From Ixodes scapularis (taxonomy: Eukaryota; Arthropoda; Arachnida; Ixodida; Ixodidae), in assembly GCF_016920785.2 (NCBI RefSeq), contig NW_024609857.1, positions 128,333,094 to 128,397,093 of the forward strand: a stretch of 64,000 nucleotides of DNA. The letters are read 5' to 3'. Positions 32,798-43,292 of this stretch are shown in pieces. The notes under the pieces are model-generated. The model made no database searches and was not told the origin of the DNA. It was given only the letters and a program-made list of their open reading frames with translations. The position numbers and the translations under genes are program-made. Position 1 is the first letter of the stretch; the number at the start of each line of letters is the position of its first letter.

Positions 32798-32910
32798 AGC
32801 GAAACGATGAGGGCCAAGTCGACCCTGAGCACATCTGCCCTTTAGTCCGGAAGCTCATGAACAACTACAAACGCAACAGGACGTCCAAGGAGTCAGAAAA
32901 CACTCCGACG
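32798..32910 (+). CDS. Exon of the same SLC5-type symporter (cytoplasmic C-terminal tail)
   Basis: The acceptor ACGCAG at 32792-32797 follows a T-rich stretch. The split codon completed by the previous exon gives E, and the exon then reads RNDEGQVDPEHICPLVRKLM and NNYKRNRTSKESENTPT. A DP motif followed by a P-L-V/R helix start is what SLC5 transporters show just after their last helix. The donor GTAAGG at 32911 is good and leaves in phase 0. If it is not used, the frame continues VRHTL and stops at 32927-32929, so this could also be the last coding exon. Confidence 0.6.
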
Positions 32911-33057
32911 GTAAGGCATACATTGTAACAAGTCATACGTTTTCGTAAACGCAATCACCTTTAAAATCACCCGTCTTTTTCTTTTTTCTTTTTTTTTTTT
33001 TTTGTATTTGCGACATATATAGTCCAAACGTAACCTCGGATTCTTCACATTTTTCAG

Positions 33058-33093
33058 GTATTTGTTTCATTCATGTTTTATATGTCGTCCTGA
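33058..33093 (+). CDS. Candidate terminal coding exon of the SLC5-type gene
   Basis: The tract TTCTTCACATTTTTCAG (33041-33057) is a strong acceptor 147 bp after the previous donor. In the required phase 0 it gives VFVSFMFYMSS and a TGA at 33091-33093. Nothing about this peptide is diagnostic. The alternative is read-through of the previous exon to its own nearby stop. Confidence 0.3.
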   Translation, partial: VFVSFMFYMSS

Positions 33094-33294
33094 TCAGGTA
33101 CAACCCTTCTCTAAATATTGGGACACAGCCGCGCACAAAAAAAAAACAAAAAAAAACTACAAAGCGTTTATTCTATTCGAAAAATAATAATAAAATGAAA
33201 CCACAGATAACCCTGAGACGAGATAAAATGAAAACAGTATATCACAAACCTTCCAAAGACGAAAAAACGGTTGAAGTGCATGCGAGCTGGTGTA

Positions 33295-33411
33295 AGTTAT
33301 ACATGATGATTGAAACCTGAGACTGGTTTGAAAAACGGAAACTCGTGAAACTCCTTCACGAGTTTTCATTTTTTAAACCACAGTCTCAGGTCTTGATCAT
33401 AATGTATAACT
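33295..33411. other. Long imperfect hairpin in the candidate 3' UTR
   Basis: AGTTATACATGATGATTG and CCTGAGACTGG on the left pair with CCACAGTCTCAGG and GATCATAATGTATAACT on the right. The inner stem is CTCGTGAA / TTCACGAG around a 5-nt loop. Arms are about 55 nt with some mismatches. This could be a short foldback transposon or a structured RNA. Confidence 0.7.
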
Positions 33412-33517
33412 CTCAAGGACGTTGTACATAGTTGTCCGGTTTATTTCGTCCCGGGTCTTAAGTTTATTGAAGTGTAGTGAAGAGTAACTAAAAAATGTGG
33501 ACTCCATTGTTAAGTGC

Positions 33518-33523
33518 AATAAA
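33518..33523 (+). promoter_or_regulatory. Candidate polyadenylation signal AATAAA
   Basis: AATAAA lies about 425 bp after the candidate stop codon at 33093, in AT-rich sequence. It is the first such hexamer found downstream of the exon and would give a 3' UTR containing the hairpin at 33295-33411. Confidence 0.35.
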
Positions 33524-33985
33524 AGTTTACAAAAAGTAACATTGATGTACTCAAGGCATACTCAACATTAACCTAAATATTTAAAATTGTAAACGAAATT
33601 CATAACAGTAGACCTGTGCATTCAACGGGATGTGTATGTTTTGTTCTAAATAACCCATTCGCGATGACTGGTGAGAAATTCAAAAGCAGACATTGAATTG
33701 CGAGGTATAACTTACGATATGGGTTGTGTGAGCTAAGAGCTAACGCTTGCCTGTTTATGACTGATGTACGATACTTAGACAGATGACTGTGTGATCGCTT
33801 CTCTCTTCCTGCCACGTCGCCTAAATAAGACCGTTGTTTAAAGGGGATCGAACAGTCAAAGAGTCGCTATCACTGTCAGATGTTTTGGCCCACCCTGCAA
33901 TCACATATTAGCGTTGTGTTTACGTTTACAAGTCTATACACAGCGGGAAGTTATTCAACCACAATGAGCGTCATGTGTCTCTGCC
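33524..33985. other. 3' flank of the host gene, no gene seen
   Basis: AT-rich sequence without recognisable frames or repeat boundaries. Confidence 0.5.
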
Positions 33986-33989
33986 CTAA

Positions 33990-34205
33990 ACGATAAATTT
34001 AGCAAGCGCAGTACCTCTGCTAGCCTGGGGTTTCCAACGTGCATCACGCAAAAGGGACACACGACGGAACGATGGCACCATGCTCATGCAGAGGGAAACG
34101 AGCAGGGGTGGGAATCGAGCCCAAGATTTATGGGCTCTGCAGCGCCAGCTTTTGTCACGCGTGCTCCGAACTGCGGTGTCGGCCACCAGTCCCCCGTAGG
34201 GAGAG
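33990..34205 (-). mobile_element. tRNA-derived SINE
   Basis: On the minus strand a B-box-like GGGCTCGATTCCCACCC (around 34105-34121) is preceded by an arm with CAGAGCCCATAAATC and a degenerate A-box near 34185 (GTGGCCGACACCG). The tail TGCATGAGCATGG and AACCCCAGGCTAGC matches the insertion at 4306-4375, so it is dispersed. No terminal A-tail was seen. Confidence 0.6.
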
Positions 34206-34887
34206 TGGGGAGAAATGGGATAGAGGGAGGAGTGGCCGGACAGTGTATATATTTCTTTAGTTAATAGTTCCAAAAATTTCATGAACAGCTCGATCCATGA
34301 CGCCACGGTAGCGGTTCTTTCAATGTTAATGGTGTGCCTGCTTGACGTGGTGTGTATAGTCTGAGACTGTGGTTGCCATTCTGCCACACAAAAGTAAGTA
34401 GCACGCAATCGTATTGCTTGCTTCTTGAACCAAAATGGCTGGTCCAAAGACTGTAGTGAACTAGCGTAGAAAAAAATGTGTTGAAAAGATGCGTTTTGCT
34501 TGCGTGTGACCACCACTATTTCAACCCTAAAGCAGTGACACATGTGCAATGAAAACGGGTGCCGCGCGGCAGTCTCATAGCAACCGGTGTTGGCATCCTA
34601 TACGTCACTTCCGCGCTGCGCCGCATCGCTCAGAACTGGTCGATACAGAGTTAAAGTCGCCCGGTGCGCCTGTGGTGCGCATTGCGGCGAACGGCGAGCG
34701 GCGCAGTTTTACTGCTCATGCGTTCCATGCTTAACGTCCAATCTGTTGCCACAATTGGCAACTTTGTGCAAAGCAGTTTGGGAGGAACGGGACAGTCACT
34801 AGGTGGGAAAAATGGGAGAGTATCCTTATTTACATTAATGCGACCTCAGCGCATCCACTCCAATCGTTCTTCGAATGTGGGCGATGC
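34206..34887. other. No gene seen; mixed composition
   Basis: A GC-rich stretch (34555-34740) holds short open frames with scattered Cys residues but no recognisable domain. The rest is unremarkable. Confidence 0.4.
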
Positions 34888-34895
34888 GGCAACGT

Positions 34896-36454
34896 CAGTG
34901 TTGCCACCCTTAGGGATGTTTCCCTAGATCTAGAGATTTTCGTCATTGTTTAGGGGCAAAGGGAAATGTGTTCAAATCTAGGGATTGTCTTTTGGTGGGT
35001 CTTAGAGGGCTTCAGAGACACGTTCCTTCGCTTCCACGTTCCTTCCCTTTTTCCTTCTCGTGCTGGCCAAGTGCAGCGGGAAATGGGCTTCTTTGTATAC
35101 TGTCGGGGCCAGAGATAATCTCTAGTGGAAACAACAGCGATTTTAGGGGGGGGGGGGGGGGGGGGCACACAAGGCCAAAGTAACAAAGTATAATTTTGTA
35201 AAAATGTTTTAACGACGCCAATTTAACCTCTAAATGGCCACCCAACTATTCTTAAGCTACTCCCTAACGATAATCTCAATATTGTGGGGATTCTTGTGAT
35301 CTCCATTCCCCGATGGCTGCGATAACGGCCGCGGGTCGGAACGATCGGCCTCCTTTGCCGTGAGCTCCGACCTGTTCGTGAAGCGGGGGGCCCCCTGTCT
35401 TGGAGGGCCCTCCTCTCACTCTTTCACGGGGTGACCGCGTTACGTCCCCCCGCTCGGATGCGAATCACTGCTGACAGGCGAGGAGGCTTTCGCTTCTACT
35501 TTTCCCGCTTTCGGGAGGGGGACTTGTCCGGTGACCGCGAAAGAGATAGGACGTGTATCGGCGACTTCTCCGATGCTTCCCCGATCTTGGCTCTCCGGAA
35601 CCCCGCGTCTGGCAGGTAAGGACCTTTTCTTACCTTGCCGGCACGGGGGGAGGGGGGGGGGAGGGGGGGGGGGCGCATTTTGGATGGGGACATTGTAGTT
35701 CTTTTAAAAGAGTGTAATAATAAATGCTCTTGGTGTGTCTTCTCTACCGCTATATTCGAGAAAGTGAGACAAGGTAGTCGATCATTGGCACCGACGGAGG
35801 TAATTTATCGAACCGACCCACGGTAATGTAGCCCTAAACGTCGTCTACACTGCCGCGGAGATGTGAGGACCGCGGTACTAGGTTTGACGTCTCCTTTGAG
35901 ATCGCCGCCGCTGTTGAGATAAATAACCCTTTGGTTACTCTATCGTACCTGTGTTGTGTATTATTTAAATTTGTTCATGTGAGTCACTCGCTACACTACC
36001 TAGATGGCGCCACTGTTCCACCATTGCGCCCGTGTAATCAGGGCTGCGTCCCCGTGGCGCTTAACCCCACGTTGTTGACCGTTAAATAAACAGTTACGCG
36101 TCAACCACCGACCGCGTCGGACGTCTCTCTCTCTTTCCGTCCGGGGCTCCCGCGCCCGGCTCGCCGGTCACCTCTTCGGCATGTGAGACTCCTCGTTTTT
36201 CCGCAGGCCCACGCAAACACTGCTCTTCTTTATTTTCTCGGGTGTCCGCATTTTCTTTTAATTACTACATTTTGGCGACGAGGATTTTCTTTTAATTACT
36301 ACATTTTTGGCGACGAGGATTTTCATTTAATTACTACATGTTGGTAGCTAGCAAAATCCCACAATATTGACGCAAATTAACACAAATTTTGAAAATCTAA
36401 GGAGTTTTCTTATAAATTTAGGGGAAGAAACGACCGCGGAGGTTGGCAACGCTG
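34896..36454. mobile_element. hAT element with perfect 8-bp target duplication
   Basis: It starts CAGTGTTGCCA and ends in the inverted form TTGGCAACGCTG. GGCAACGT flanks it exactly on both sides (34888-34895, 36455-36462). Most of the interior is a second insertion (35283-36363). No transposase was found, so it is non-autonomous or gutted. Confidence 0.85.
35283..36363 (+). mobile_element. LTR-like insertion nested in the hAT element
   Basis: Termini TGTGGGGATT and AAATCCCACA are inverted, and ATAT lies on each side (35279-35282, 36364-36367). The interior has a GC-rich 5' part, a polyadenylation-like AATAAACAG near 36085 and, at 36250-36340, about two and a half tandem units of TTAATTACTACA plus TTTTGGCGACGAGGAT, which looks like an LTR end followed by a leader start. 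It may be an LTR with part of its leader duplicated, or a solo LTR. Two poly-G tracts (about 35146-35165 in the hAT arm, 35645-35675 here) are nearby. Confidence 0.55.
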
Positions 36455-36471
36455 GGCAACGTTTACGTGAA

Positions 36472-37043
36472 TTCGCACCAAGCCCTTAGGGAGGCTGTAG
36501 TGAGGGTGGGCGCAACTCAAAACCTGGAGAGCGTTTGCAATTTAATGGCGGCGCCTGAGGGAGAGGATTCGAGAAAGGATATGCGCCAGTGTTGCCTGCA
36601 AGAGAGCAGGCGCCCGCTCTGTTGCAGCTCTGTTCCTCCATGCGCCTTTCCTCCTCTCGCCTCCCATTGCAAGCAACGAGCGCCTTGGCGCAGCCTCTCT
36701 CGCTTCCTTCTCGCTCCGAGAATTGCAAACGTCGAGCGGAGAAAGCAAAGTTGCCAGACAAGCAGCAACGTCCAAGATGGCGGAATTTACCATTTTTCGC
36801 GTTAAAAAAATACTTAACCTATCGCAACAAAACTGGTGGCTATGGAAAAGTAATCATTTATACCTTGTGTAAATTATTCAAGCACCTTAATGGGCTTTTA
36901 TGACCCGAGTTAGGAAAGAAAACGACCCTTTGCCCCATAGACTCCCAGCAAAATTTAGCAATTAAATGGCGTCCATGTCCCGTGATCGCCGATCTAGCAG
37001 TTGCACCCACCCTCACTTGAGCCTCCCTACAAGCCCTACGCGA
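36472..37043. mobile_element. Non-coding element with about 45-bp inverted ends
   Basis: The left arm 36472-36514 (AGCCCTTAGGGAGGCTGTAG, GAGGGTGGGCGCAACT) faces the right arm 36999-37043 (AGTTGCACCCACCCTC, GAGCCTCCCTACAAGC). ATTTAATGGCG inside the left arm also has its counterpart ATTAAATGGCG near the right. The interior is GC-rich with CCAAGATGGCGG at 36775. The family was not identified. Confidence 0.6.
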
Positions 37044-37069
37044 AGGTGGCGCCAAGCCGTGTCAAAGCT

Positions 37070-37910
37070 CAAAGTTAAAGCTGCGTTTCCGGCAGCAGCC
37101 GCACCACGTGGTGCGTCTGGTACCGGAACAGGACGTCCAAAGGCGTTGAAAGATCGTGCCCGTTGTTTTCGGTGTGGTGGACGAAGTTGCGATGGTTACG
37201 AGACGGAAGAAACATCAATACCCAAGTCCAGAGTGGCCCAGGCGGTCCGCTCTGGACCAGAGGCGACGTATTTGCGCACGCCTTGGCGAGCGAGATCGTT
37301 TCCAAATGCTCTGAGGACGCCACCGCGCTTCGCCTCGAGAAACCTCGCCGACCGCGATCCCGAGGCCGAAAGGCTCCGGCGCAGTCAGGAACGGCACCGA
37401 GGTAGGAGCTGCTCATTCTGCGCTACCATGCAGTGCTCGGAGCTCTCGGCGTCGTTCGCGATTGCGCCGAAGCCTTGACCCCTCGGACGCGCAAGTCGTC
37501 CCCCGTAAGGCTTGGACGGGGGCCGCCCTCATCGAGCAGCTCAACTGTATTCCGCTCACTTAAAATGGCAATAAAAGCGCGCATTTCTTCTCGGGAGAAA
37601 ATTGCGGGCAACCACGAAACGCCGCCGCCGACGAGGTTGGCCGCCGCCATGTTCTCAGCTGTGTACTCGCTCGCGCGGCGAGCGCCTTCTTAGAATCCTC
37701 CCTGCTCCAAAATGCGATGCGACCTCCGTTTACATGGGCTGAATAAATGTGCACTCGCCGTCTCCATCCACCTCTGTCTAGCGACTTGAATGCGATGCGC
37801 TTCCTTAGCGCATTATGCCATTTACATGACCGCATTGAATGTGACAACTGGATTCGATGCGAATAAGTCGCATTCACGTAAATGCGGCTAGTGTTTCAAT
37901 CCTCCCCGTA
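37070..37910. other. GC-rich repeat-like sequence, no gene seen
   Basis: Contains a 14-bp palindrome GCACCACGTGGTGC near 37103, several overlapping open frames caused by high GC, and between 37700 and 37900 repeated complementary pieces of the type CATTTACATG and GTAAATGCG, which suggest another decayed foldback element. Confidence 0.4.
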
Positions 37911-37913
37911 TAA

Positions 37914-38586
37914 GGGTTATTCACACGGGGGAGAAATCCCTCTTTTTGCTCCCCCGGGATGCCCATAACGTAGTGACAACGTCACGTCTTTACGGGGGGC
38001 CGCGCTGACGTAAAAAACCCAGGGCGATGGAGAAGCTTCCGCTCGGGCTGCACAATCTCCTCGCAATTGGCGGTATTCTGTTCGCGTGTGTGGCAATTTT
38101 AGAGATTCTGCTCAGCGGGGCACCGGCGGTGACATCTGGATTGCCTAATTTGTTGTGGCTTGCGCTGTTGCGCATATCATCCGAGGCACACGAAGGAGTC
38201 TTCGATATTCATCAATGCCGTCCTCAGGCCGCTCCTCATACAACTGTTTTTGGGGACTTTACGGTCTTTGTGTTGCATCCACCCGTTCAAGAAGCGTCTT
38301 TTTTTCAGCTGGAAGCAGATCGTCGTCTTCTGCATCTAACAGCGATGCTGCCATAATCGCGTATCGCCGTTTCATGTGCGCCTCCATGTTTCTACTCTCG
38401 TCAGCGCGCACCGAGCCCTGTTGTCGAGAATCCGACACCTAAACGCGTCTGATAACACTGATATCCCTCTCGGCTTCCCGCCGTTCGTGCGAACGCTTGA
38501 GTCGAAAAGGAAGTCCCGCTGGTTCCGCCGATCACTGACGTCACGCACATCCCTTCCCAAAAAAAACATCCCCCGTGTGAATACCC
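37914..38586. mobile_element. DNA transposon remnant with GGG-T-ATTCACACGGGGG ends
   Basis: The left end GGGTTATTCACACGGGGGAG faces the right end CATCCCCCGTGTGAATACCC. Both are followed inward by GACGTCA/GTCACG-like sequence. On the minus strand short frames read RRYAIMAASLLDAEDDDLL and IDEYRRLLRV, which recall the N-terminal acidic region of PIF/Harbinger transposases, but frames break repeatedly and no catalytic core is present. Confidence 0.5.
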
Positions 38587-41500
38587 CTTTGCGGTCCGGT
38601 GCTCTGACTGATTGATCAGTATTAAGGTTAACCTGTAACATTACCGAACCATCTTATTATGAACCATATCGCGTTTAGAGCACTAATATTTATGTTCTGT
38701 AAAATTTTGCCTCGTCTTAAACACCGGTATAACTTCACTGGCTAAAAAATTTTTAGTGTAATCTTGCATCTGTCCCATTTCTTCCTCGAGGGAGGCTTGA
38801 ATGGGACCCAATTTTATGTTTGTTTAACTTTTCTAGAAGAGCTATAGCCTGATTGATTTGAAGGGTTTTGCCCCCTCATTTACAGCCATCGGACTAATTA
38901 CATAACAAATGATACAGGGAAAACTGTCCCATTCCTTCGCACTCTCTCAGAGATACTCACTTGCGCGTTCAATGATTTCTCCTACAAGTTATAAGTGTAG
39001 CTTGCTTGCCGCGCTGCATCACTAGAGAAAGTAACGAAAAGCAGTTGCACGTACGATACTCCAGAACTATCCTTTATGTGCGGCTTGGTAATCGTCAAAC
39101 TTGGTTTCAAATATATGTTATTTTGCAGTTTTTGATCGAAAGGTTGATGCATCCGAAATGGTTTAACCTGTACCGTGGCCCGGAGCAACGAACGAGTACA
39201 AACTTTTAATTTCGCTATTTCTCTGGAAGGGTTCTGAACGCGTACATTAAAAGTATAATTGACAGCGTTTATACAATTGGTTTCTGAGGCTGCGACCGAA
39301 ATCGCAGGACGCAACATACAAAAATTCCAATCGTCTAATTTCACGCACAAAACTCGGAGATCCAGTCGGCATCCTTTAGAGAGGACCCATCGAATGAGAA
39401 GACGCAAATAGCATTTGAGGGTTAACATATCTCGGACGATAGAACCTTTTAAAAAAGCGGGCTTCTTCGAAGAGCTGCTACGAGGCCGGTATCTTTTGAG
39501 CACGCACTTTGAGTATGCACTGGGCACCACTGCTGCCTCAGAGTTGAGTGCTTACTCGGGCCAAATCCATTCGACAGGGGTGCTGCGTCAGCGCTCGGCG
39601 TGAATTCGGACCCAATCACCCGCGTCGAGTAGCCCCCAATATGACGGCCGAACTAGTGTGGCTCGATCCGACTTTTAAAAATGGCCTATTGGGACACTGA
39701 CAGTGACGCACGCGTACTCAAAATTGCCATGGATAGTTACTCCAGTCCAGTTTGCTGAAAGTGGGAACGATGCACTGTATTGTTTACAGCCCCACTTGAC
39801 ATATTAGTAATTAAATGCCGAGATAATTCTACTTCTTCAGTTTTCGAAACGATCATTTCTAGCAATAAAAAGAAAGGAGACATTATCGCCGAGATGTTTC
39901 GGTGGGGCCTGCTTATGGTTTCCGTTCGTGACCGTCACGGTCAAGATTTGGCTCGCCCTGATTGGCAAGATTTGAATTGCCATGAACCGGTGATTGAGCA
40001 GGCACAATCAGTACACAGGAAAAACGGTTTGACCAATCGCGAACTTCGACTGCAGTGACACTTTTGGCCGCGCACGTCGCTAATATAGTCGCTGACAGCT
40101 TCAGAAACGCAGGGCGTATCAAGTCCCGTGCGTCTCATAATCGCCCCACACCCAATTAGATTGCGGCATTAACCGATAAGAACGCTGAACAACCAATCAT
40201 GAAGCAGGAAACGTGTGCGTCATAAGCCGCTTTTTTGTGTTTCCTAAACTGTCTCGGGCATACAGTGGAAAGGAGGAAGAAATTCTGGCACTCCAATGGC
40301 ACTTTCTTTTGAACTGCATCGGCGTCTTAAAGCAAACGCTGACGCCTGTTTTCACTACTTAGAAACACGCGCTAGTATCGTGCTCACTAGTTAGCCAAAG
40401 TAAAACGATAATCGTTTCATTGTTCCTTTCCAAATGCCCGCTGTAAACATATATACTGATGTAAAAAAAAAAAAACTCGCAATAAAATTGAACGCAATTT
40501 AAACGATTTCGTCGCTGCATTCGCAACATCGGCAAATGACATCTGAACTCGATATTACTAGTCTCAGCATTTGATTGACTTTATTTTCTCCGTTTTCAGA
40601 ATGAACACGAGCTGAGGAATCTCATGGTTGTCGATGGGTAGACAGACCGTCTGCCTTCGTCAAACAGAAGCGATACCTACAGCTGAAGCTTTAATTTCTG
40701 GAAGACACAAACCTGTAGATATTTCGGAAAAACATTAACAAACCCCTAAAAACGTCTCAATAAACTTACGAATCACTTCTACGTATTTTCATCCGTATTG
40801 GAAGATTACTTCGAAGCGTACAGTCACACTCAAAAATAGGTGAAATGTTCTATACATCACAAACGTTTAGCGACACTTTTAGTTTCCAGACGCCTACATT
40901 CACGGCGCTCATGATCAGATAGTTTAGCGCGTATCATATGTACACTTGATAGTTGTTTCTAGAATAAAGCGATGCTAGCGCTAATCGGGCTGATAAACCT
41001 GGCGATTTTCCAGAGTTTTCTATACACCTCGAGCTCCTCCCTTTCAGTGTGCACGGGGGGTCGAGATCCTCCTCGCCTACCCCTCTGCTCACATGACATC
41101 TCCGTTAACCAGTCAGCGTGGAGCACCTCACTTCTTCACTCCCAGCCGTCAACCAATCAGTGTCGAGCCTCACGGCCACGCTTTTATCCAGGCTTCACGA
41201 AATTCCGATACCTAGTCAAAGAACGTTTCACGTTACCAAATCTCGAGCGTCCACTTTCCCGCAAATCACTCGGGAGAGCCAATCCCTGCAATCGGCAAAC
41301 TACGAGGCTAAAAATATGTTTAAACCTAAGCAAACACTCCGCACTGTGACGAATGGTGTAACGTCATTCCCACTGTCAGGGTTCAAACGGTATTTTCAGA
41401 TCTGAATATATTTTCAGCCTCGTTATTCGCCTAGCTCCCTGCGTAGATGGCAGAGATTGGCTGTCCCGAGTGCTTTGCAGGAAACGCTCCTAATGTTTTC

Positions 41501-41860
41501 TTTTTTTCTTTTCTTTTTTTTAAGGTGCGCACTGTTGCTGATACTAAATAATTTCAGATTACCAGGAAAATACTACATTCATATGTTTTTCAAAAGCACT
41601 TGTGGAAGGATTATGGGTCCATCTTATACACACTTCAAGCACAATTTGAACACAACGAAGTTTTTTGGTAGTAGGTTTGCCCTTGTGGGACAAAACTCAC
41701 AACAAAATTAATTTCATGCTGTGCTGCTAATTACTTAAATTTGTGGGCTTTTAGATGATTTATATTAAAACAAATTTTAAAAAAAATTGGTTGTCCCGCT
41801 ATGTTTTTAAGAAGCCGCTTATTTCAAATGGCGTTTTCGTGAAATTCATACTTTTTGTAC
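38587..41860. other. Long stretch without a supported gene
   Basis: AT-rich sequence with a dispersed repeat near 39540-39640 (relative of 6800-6905). The 182-codon minus frame at 38982-39530 has no motif. Nothing else is supported down to the foldback copy at 41862. Confidence 0.5.
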
Positions 41861-41861
41861 A

Positions 41862-41965
41862 CGCGGCCCCGTTGAGCTCGCTTCTTTCCGAGCACGCGGT
41901 GCACGGCGGAGAAGCAACACTTGCGGAGCTCGCTTCCGCGGGTGTTGTTTCCCGTCTTTTTGAGG
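41862..41965. mobile_element. Foldback element copy, relative of 49482-49632
   Basis: Shares CCCCGTTG, GCGCTTCTT/CTCGCTTCTT, CCGAGCAC, GGTGCAC, CGGAGAAGCAACA and AGCTCGC in the same order with the later copy. CAACACTTGCGGAGCTCGC faces GCGGGTGTTG. Confidence 0.55.
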
Positions 41966-42117
41966 TCTTTCCGTTTTCCAGATTTCTATTCTCGAGGAAT
42001 AAAACAAGGCTTCGACCGTACATGGTAACTTGTTTTCCAACAAAAATCATACGTTCTCAGCGCGAGCTTTGGCGTTTTACATTAATCAAATAAGATGCAT
42101 GCATGTTTATCCCAAAC

Positions 42118-43285
42118 CAGTGCCTCCTATATAAGTTACACTATGCCTGTCAGCTTCTCTCTAAGATGTGTCCAGGCTAGGGGTGTCGCGAACCGGCCGA
42201 GGTTCGAGGTCGACCAGGTTCGACTTTTTCGAACTTTTAGTGGAAAATTCGACAAACCTTGTATTGAGGTTCGACTCGTGTGCGCATGCGCGACAGGCTG
42301 GCCAGTTGGCTTTGGATTGGATGGTAATGGCTAAGGGATAAATTAAGGGCAGCGCTGATTGGTTATTTCACTTAATACAGTACAAAAAAAATTAAGTTAT
42401 TAACCTCTTCAGTGATTAGAATTAGTTTATCTTAATTGCAACCGTTTATAAAATAAAATAACCCTTTTCTTAAAAAGCATCCTCCAAACCTAGATATGCT
42501 TGTATCAGGGTCTGGCCACACTGTCCACAAAGTCGAACCGGTCGAATCTGTTGAAAAGTTCGAAGGTTCGTCGAACCGGTTCGACCCAGTCGAACCCCGA
42601 AAGTTCGACCTAAAAATCTGGTTCGACAAAAGTTCGCGACACCCCTAGTCCAGGCCCGATGCTTCACCTCACAACACGCACGTACGGCTAGGTAGTGCCG
42701 CCTGGCGGACGTTCGTTTTTTCTATTTTTCCAGCATGTTGTGTTTACATTATTATTGAAGATATATCATATATATGTTTTTTTAACGACATGAGGAACAC
42801 TGTTCTGGATCCGACCGCCCTGATTCAAACGAGATCCGCTGAGACAAAATACGAAACTACGAAACAAGCGCGACCAGGCTTCGCTTTTGTAGCGCGAACG
42901 CGGAGAACGCTTGGCCGCTTGACCGTCTGCTTTGGCGGCAGTTTGGGGCTTTAGCGGTCACCCTGAATCGCGCGCATAGAAATAGTTGGCGCCGAGTCGA
43001 GTGCGGGTGAAAATGTAGTAGGAAAAGGAGAAATAATATTCCGTTGGAAAATGGCGAGCTGGTCCCGAGCTGTCAGTCAAAAACATTTAAATTTCTCGCT
43101 GCCGGTGCTGCTGGGGTGACATCATTGAACCTCTTACGGAAGAGGTGGCTGGCATCACTACACAGCAGGTTTGTACGCCTAGGTGGCTCCACCGCACGGC
43201 AACCACACGTACAATTTGCCCTCTTCCTTCCGCTTGCCAGTGCCCGGAGCTGACAGGCATAGTGTAACTTATATAGGAGGCACTG
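42118..43285. mobile_element. DNA transposon with 38-bp inverted ends
   Basis: Left CAGTGCCTCCTATATAAG, TTACACTATGCCTGTCAGCT and right AGCTGACAGGCATAGTGTAA, CTTATATAGGAGGCACTG are complements. CCCAAAC lies on both outer sides (42111-42117, 43286-43292). It hosts a second, smaller hAT element at 42178-42648. hAT and P superfamilies would both fit a 7-8 bp duplication; no transposase is seen. Confidence 0.75.
42178..42648. mobile_element. Small hAT element nested in the previous one
   Basis: Ends TAGGGGTGTCGCGAAC and GTTCGCGACACCCCTA are inverted, flanked by the perfect 8-bp duplication GTCCAGGC (42170-42177, 42649-42656). Subterminal GGTTCGA motifs recur on both sides. 471 bp, non-coding. Confidence 0.9.
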
Positions 43286-43292
43286 CCCAAAC

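Noticed and set aside
33986..34549. 187-codon minus-strand open frame
   Set aside because: Covers a SINE and unrelated flank; no motif.
34549..34802. THAP- or zinc-finger-type exon
   Set aside because: Scattered Cys residues do not follow a C2CH or C2H2 spacing.
36775..36786. CCAAGATGGCGG as a host promoter element
   Set aside because: It lies inside an inverted-repeat element with no gene downstream, so it is more simply part of that element.
37070..37700. Several overlapping GC-rich open frames as genes
   Set aside because: Overlap in many frames is expected from GC content; no motif in any.
38982..39530. 182-codon minus-strand open frame
   Set aside because: No domain or motif, and its composition follows the AT-rich background. 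Treated as a chance frame.
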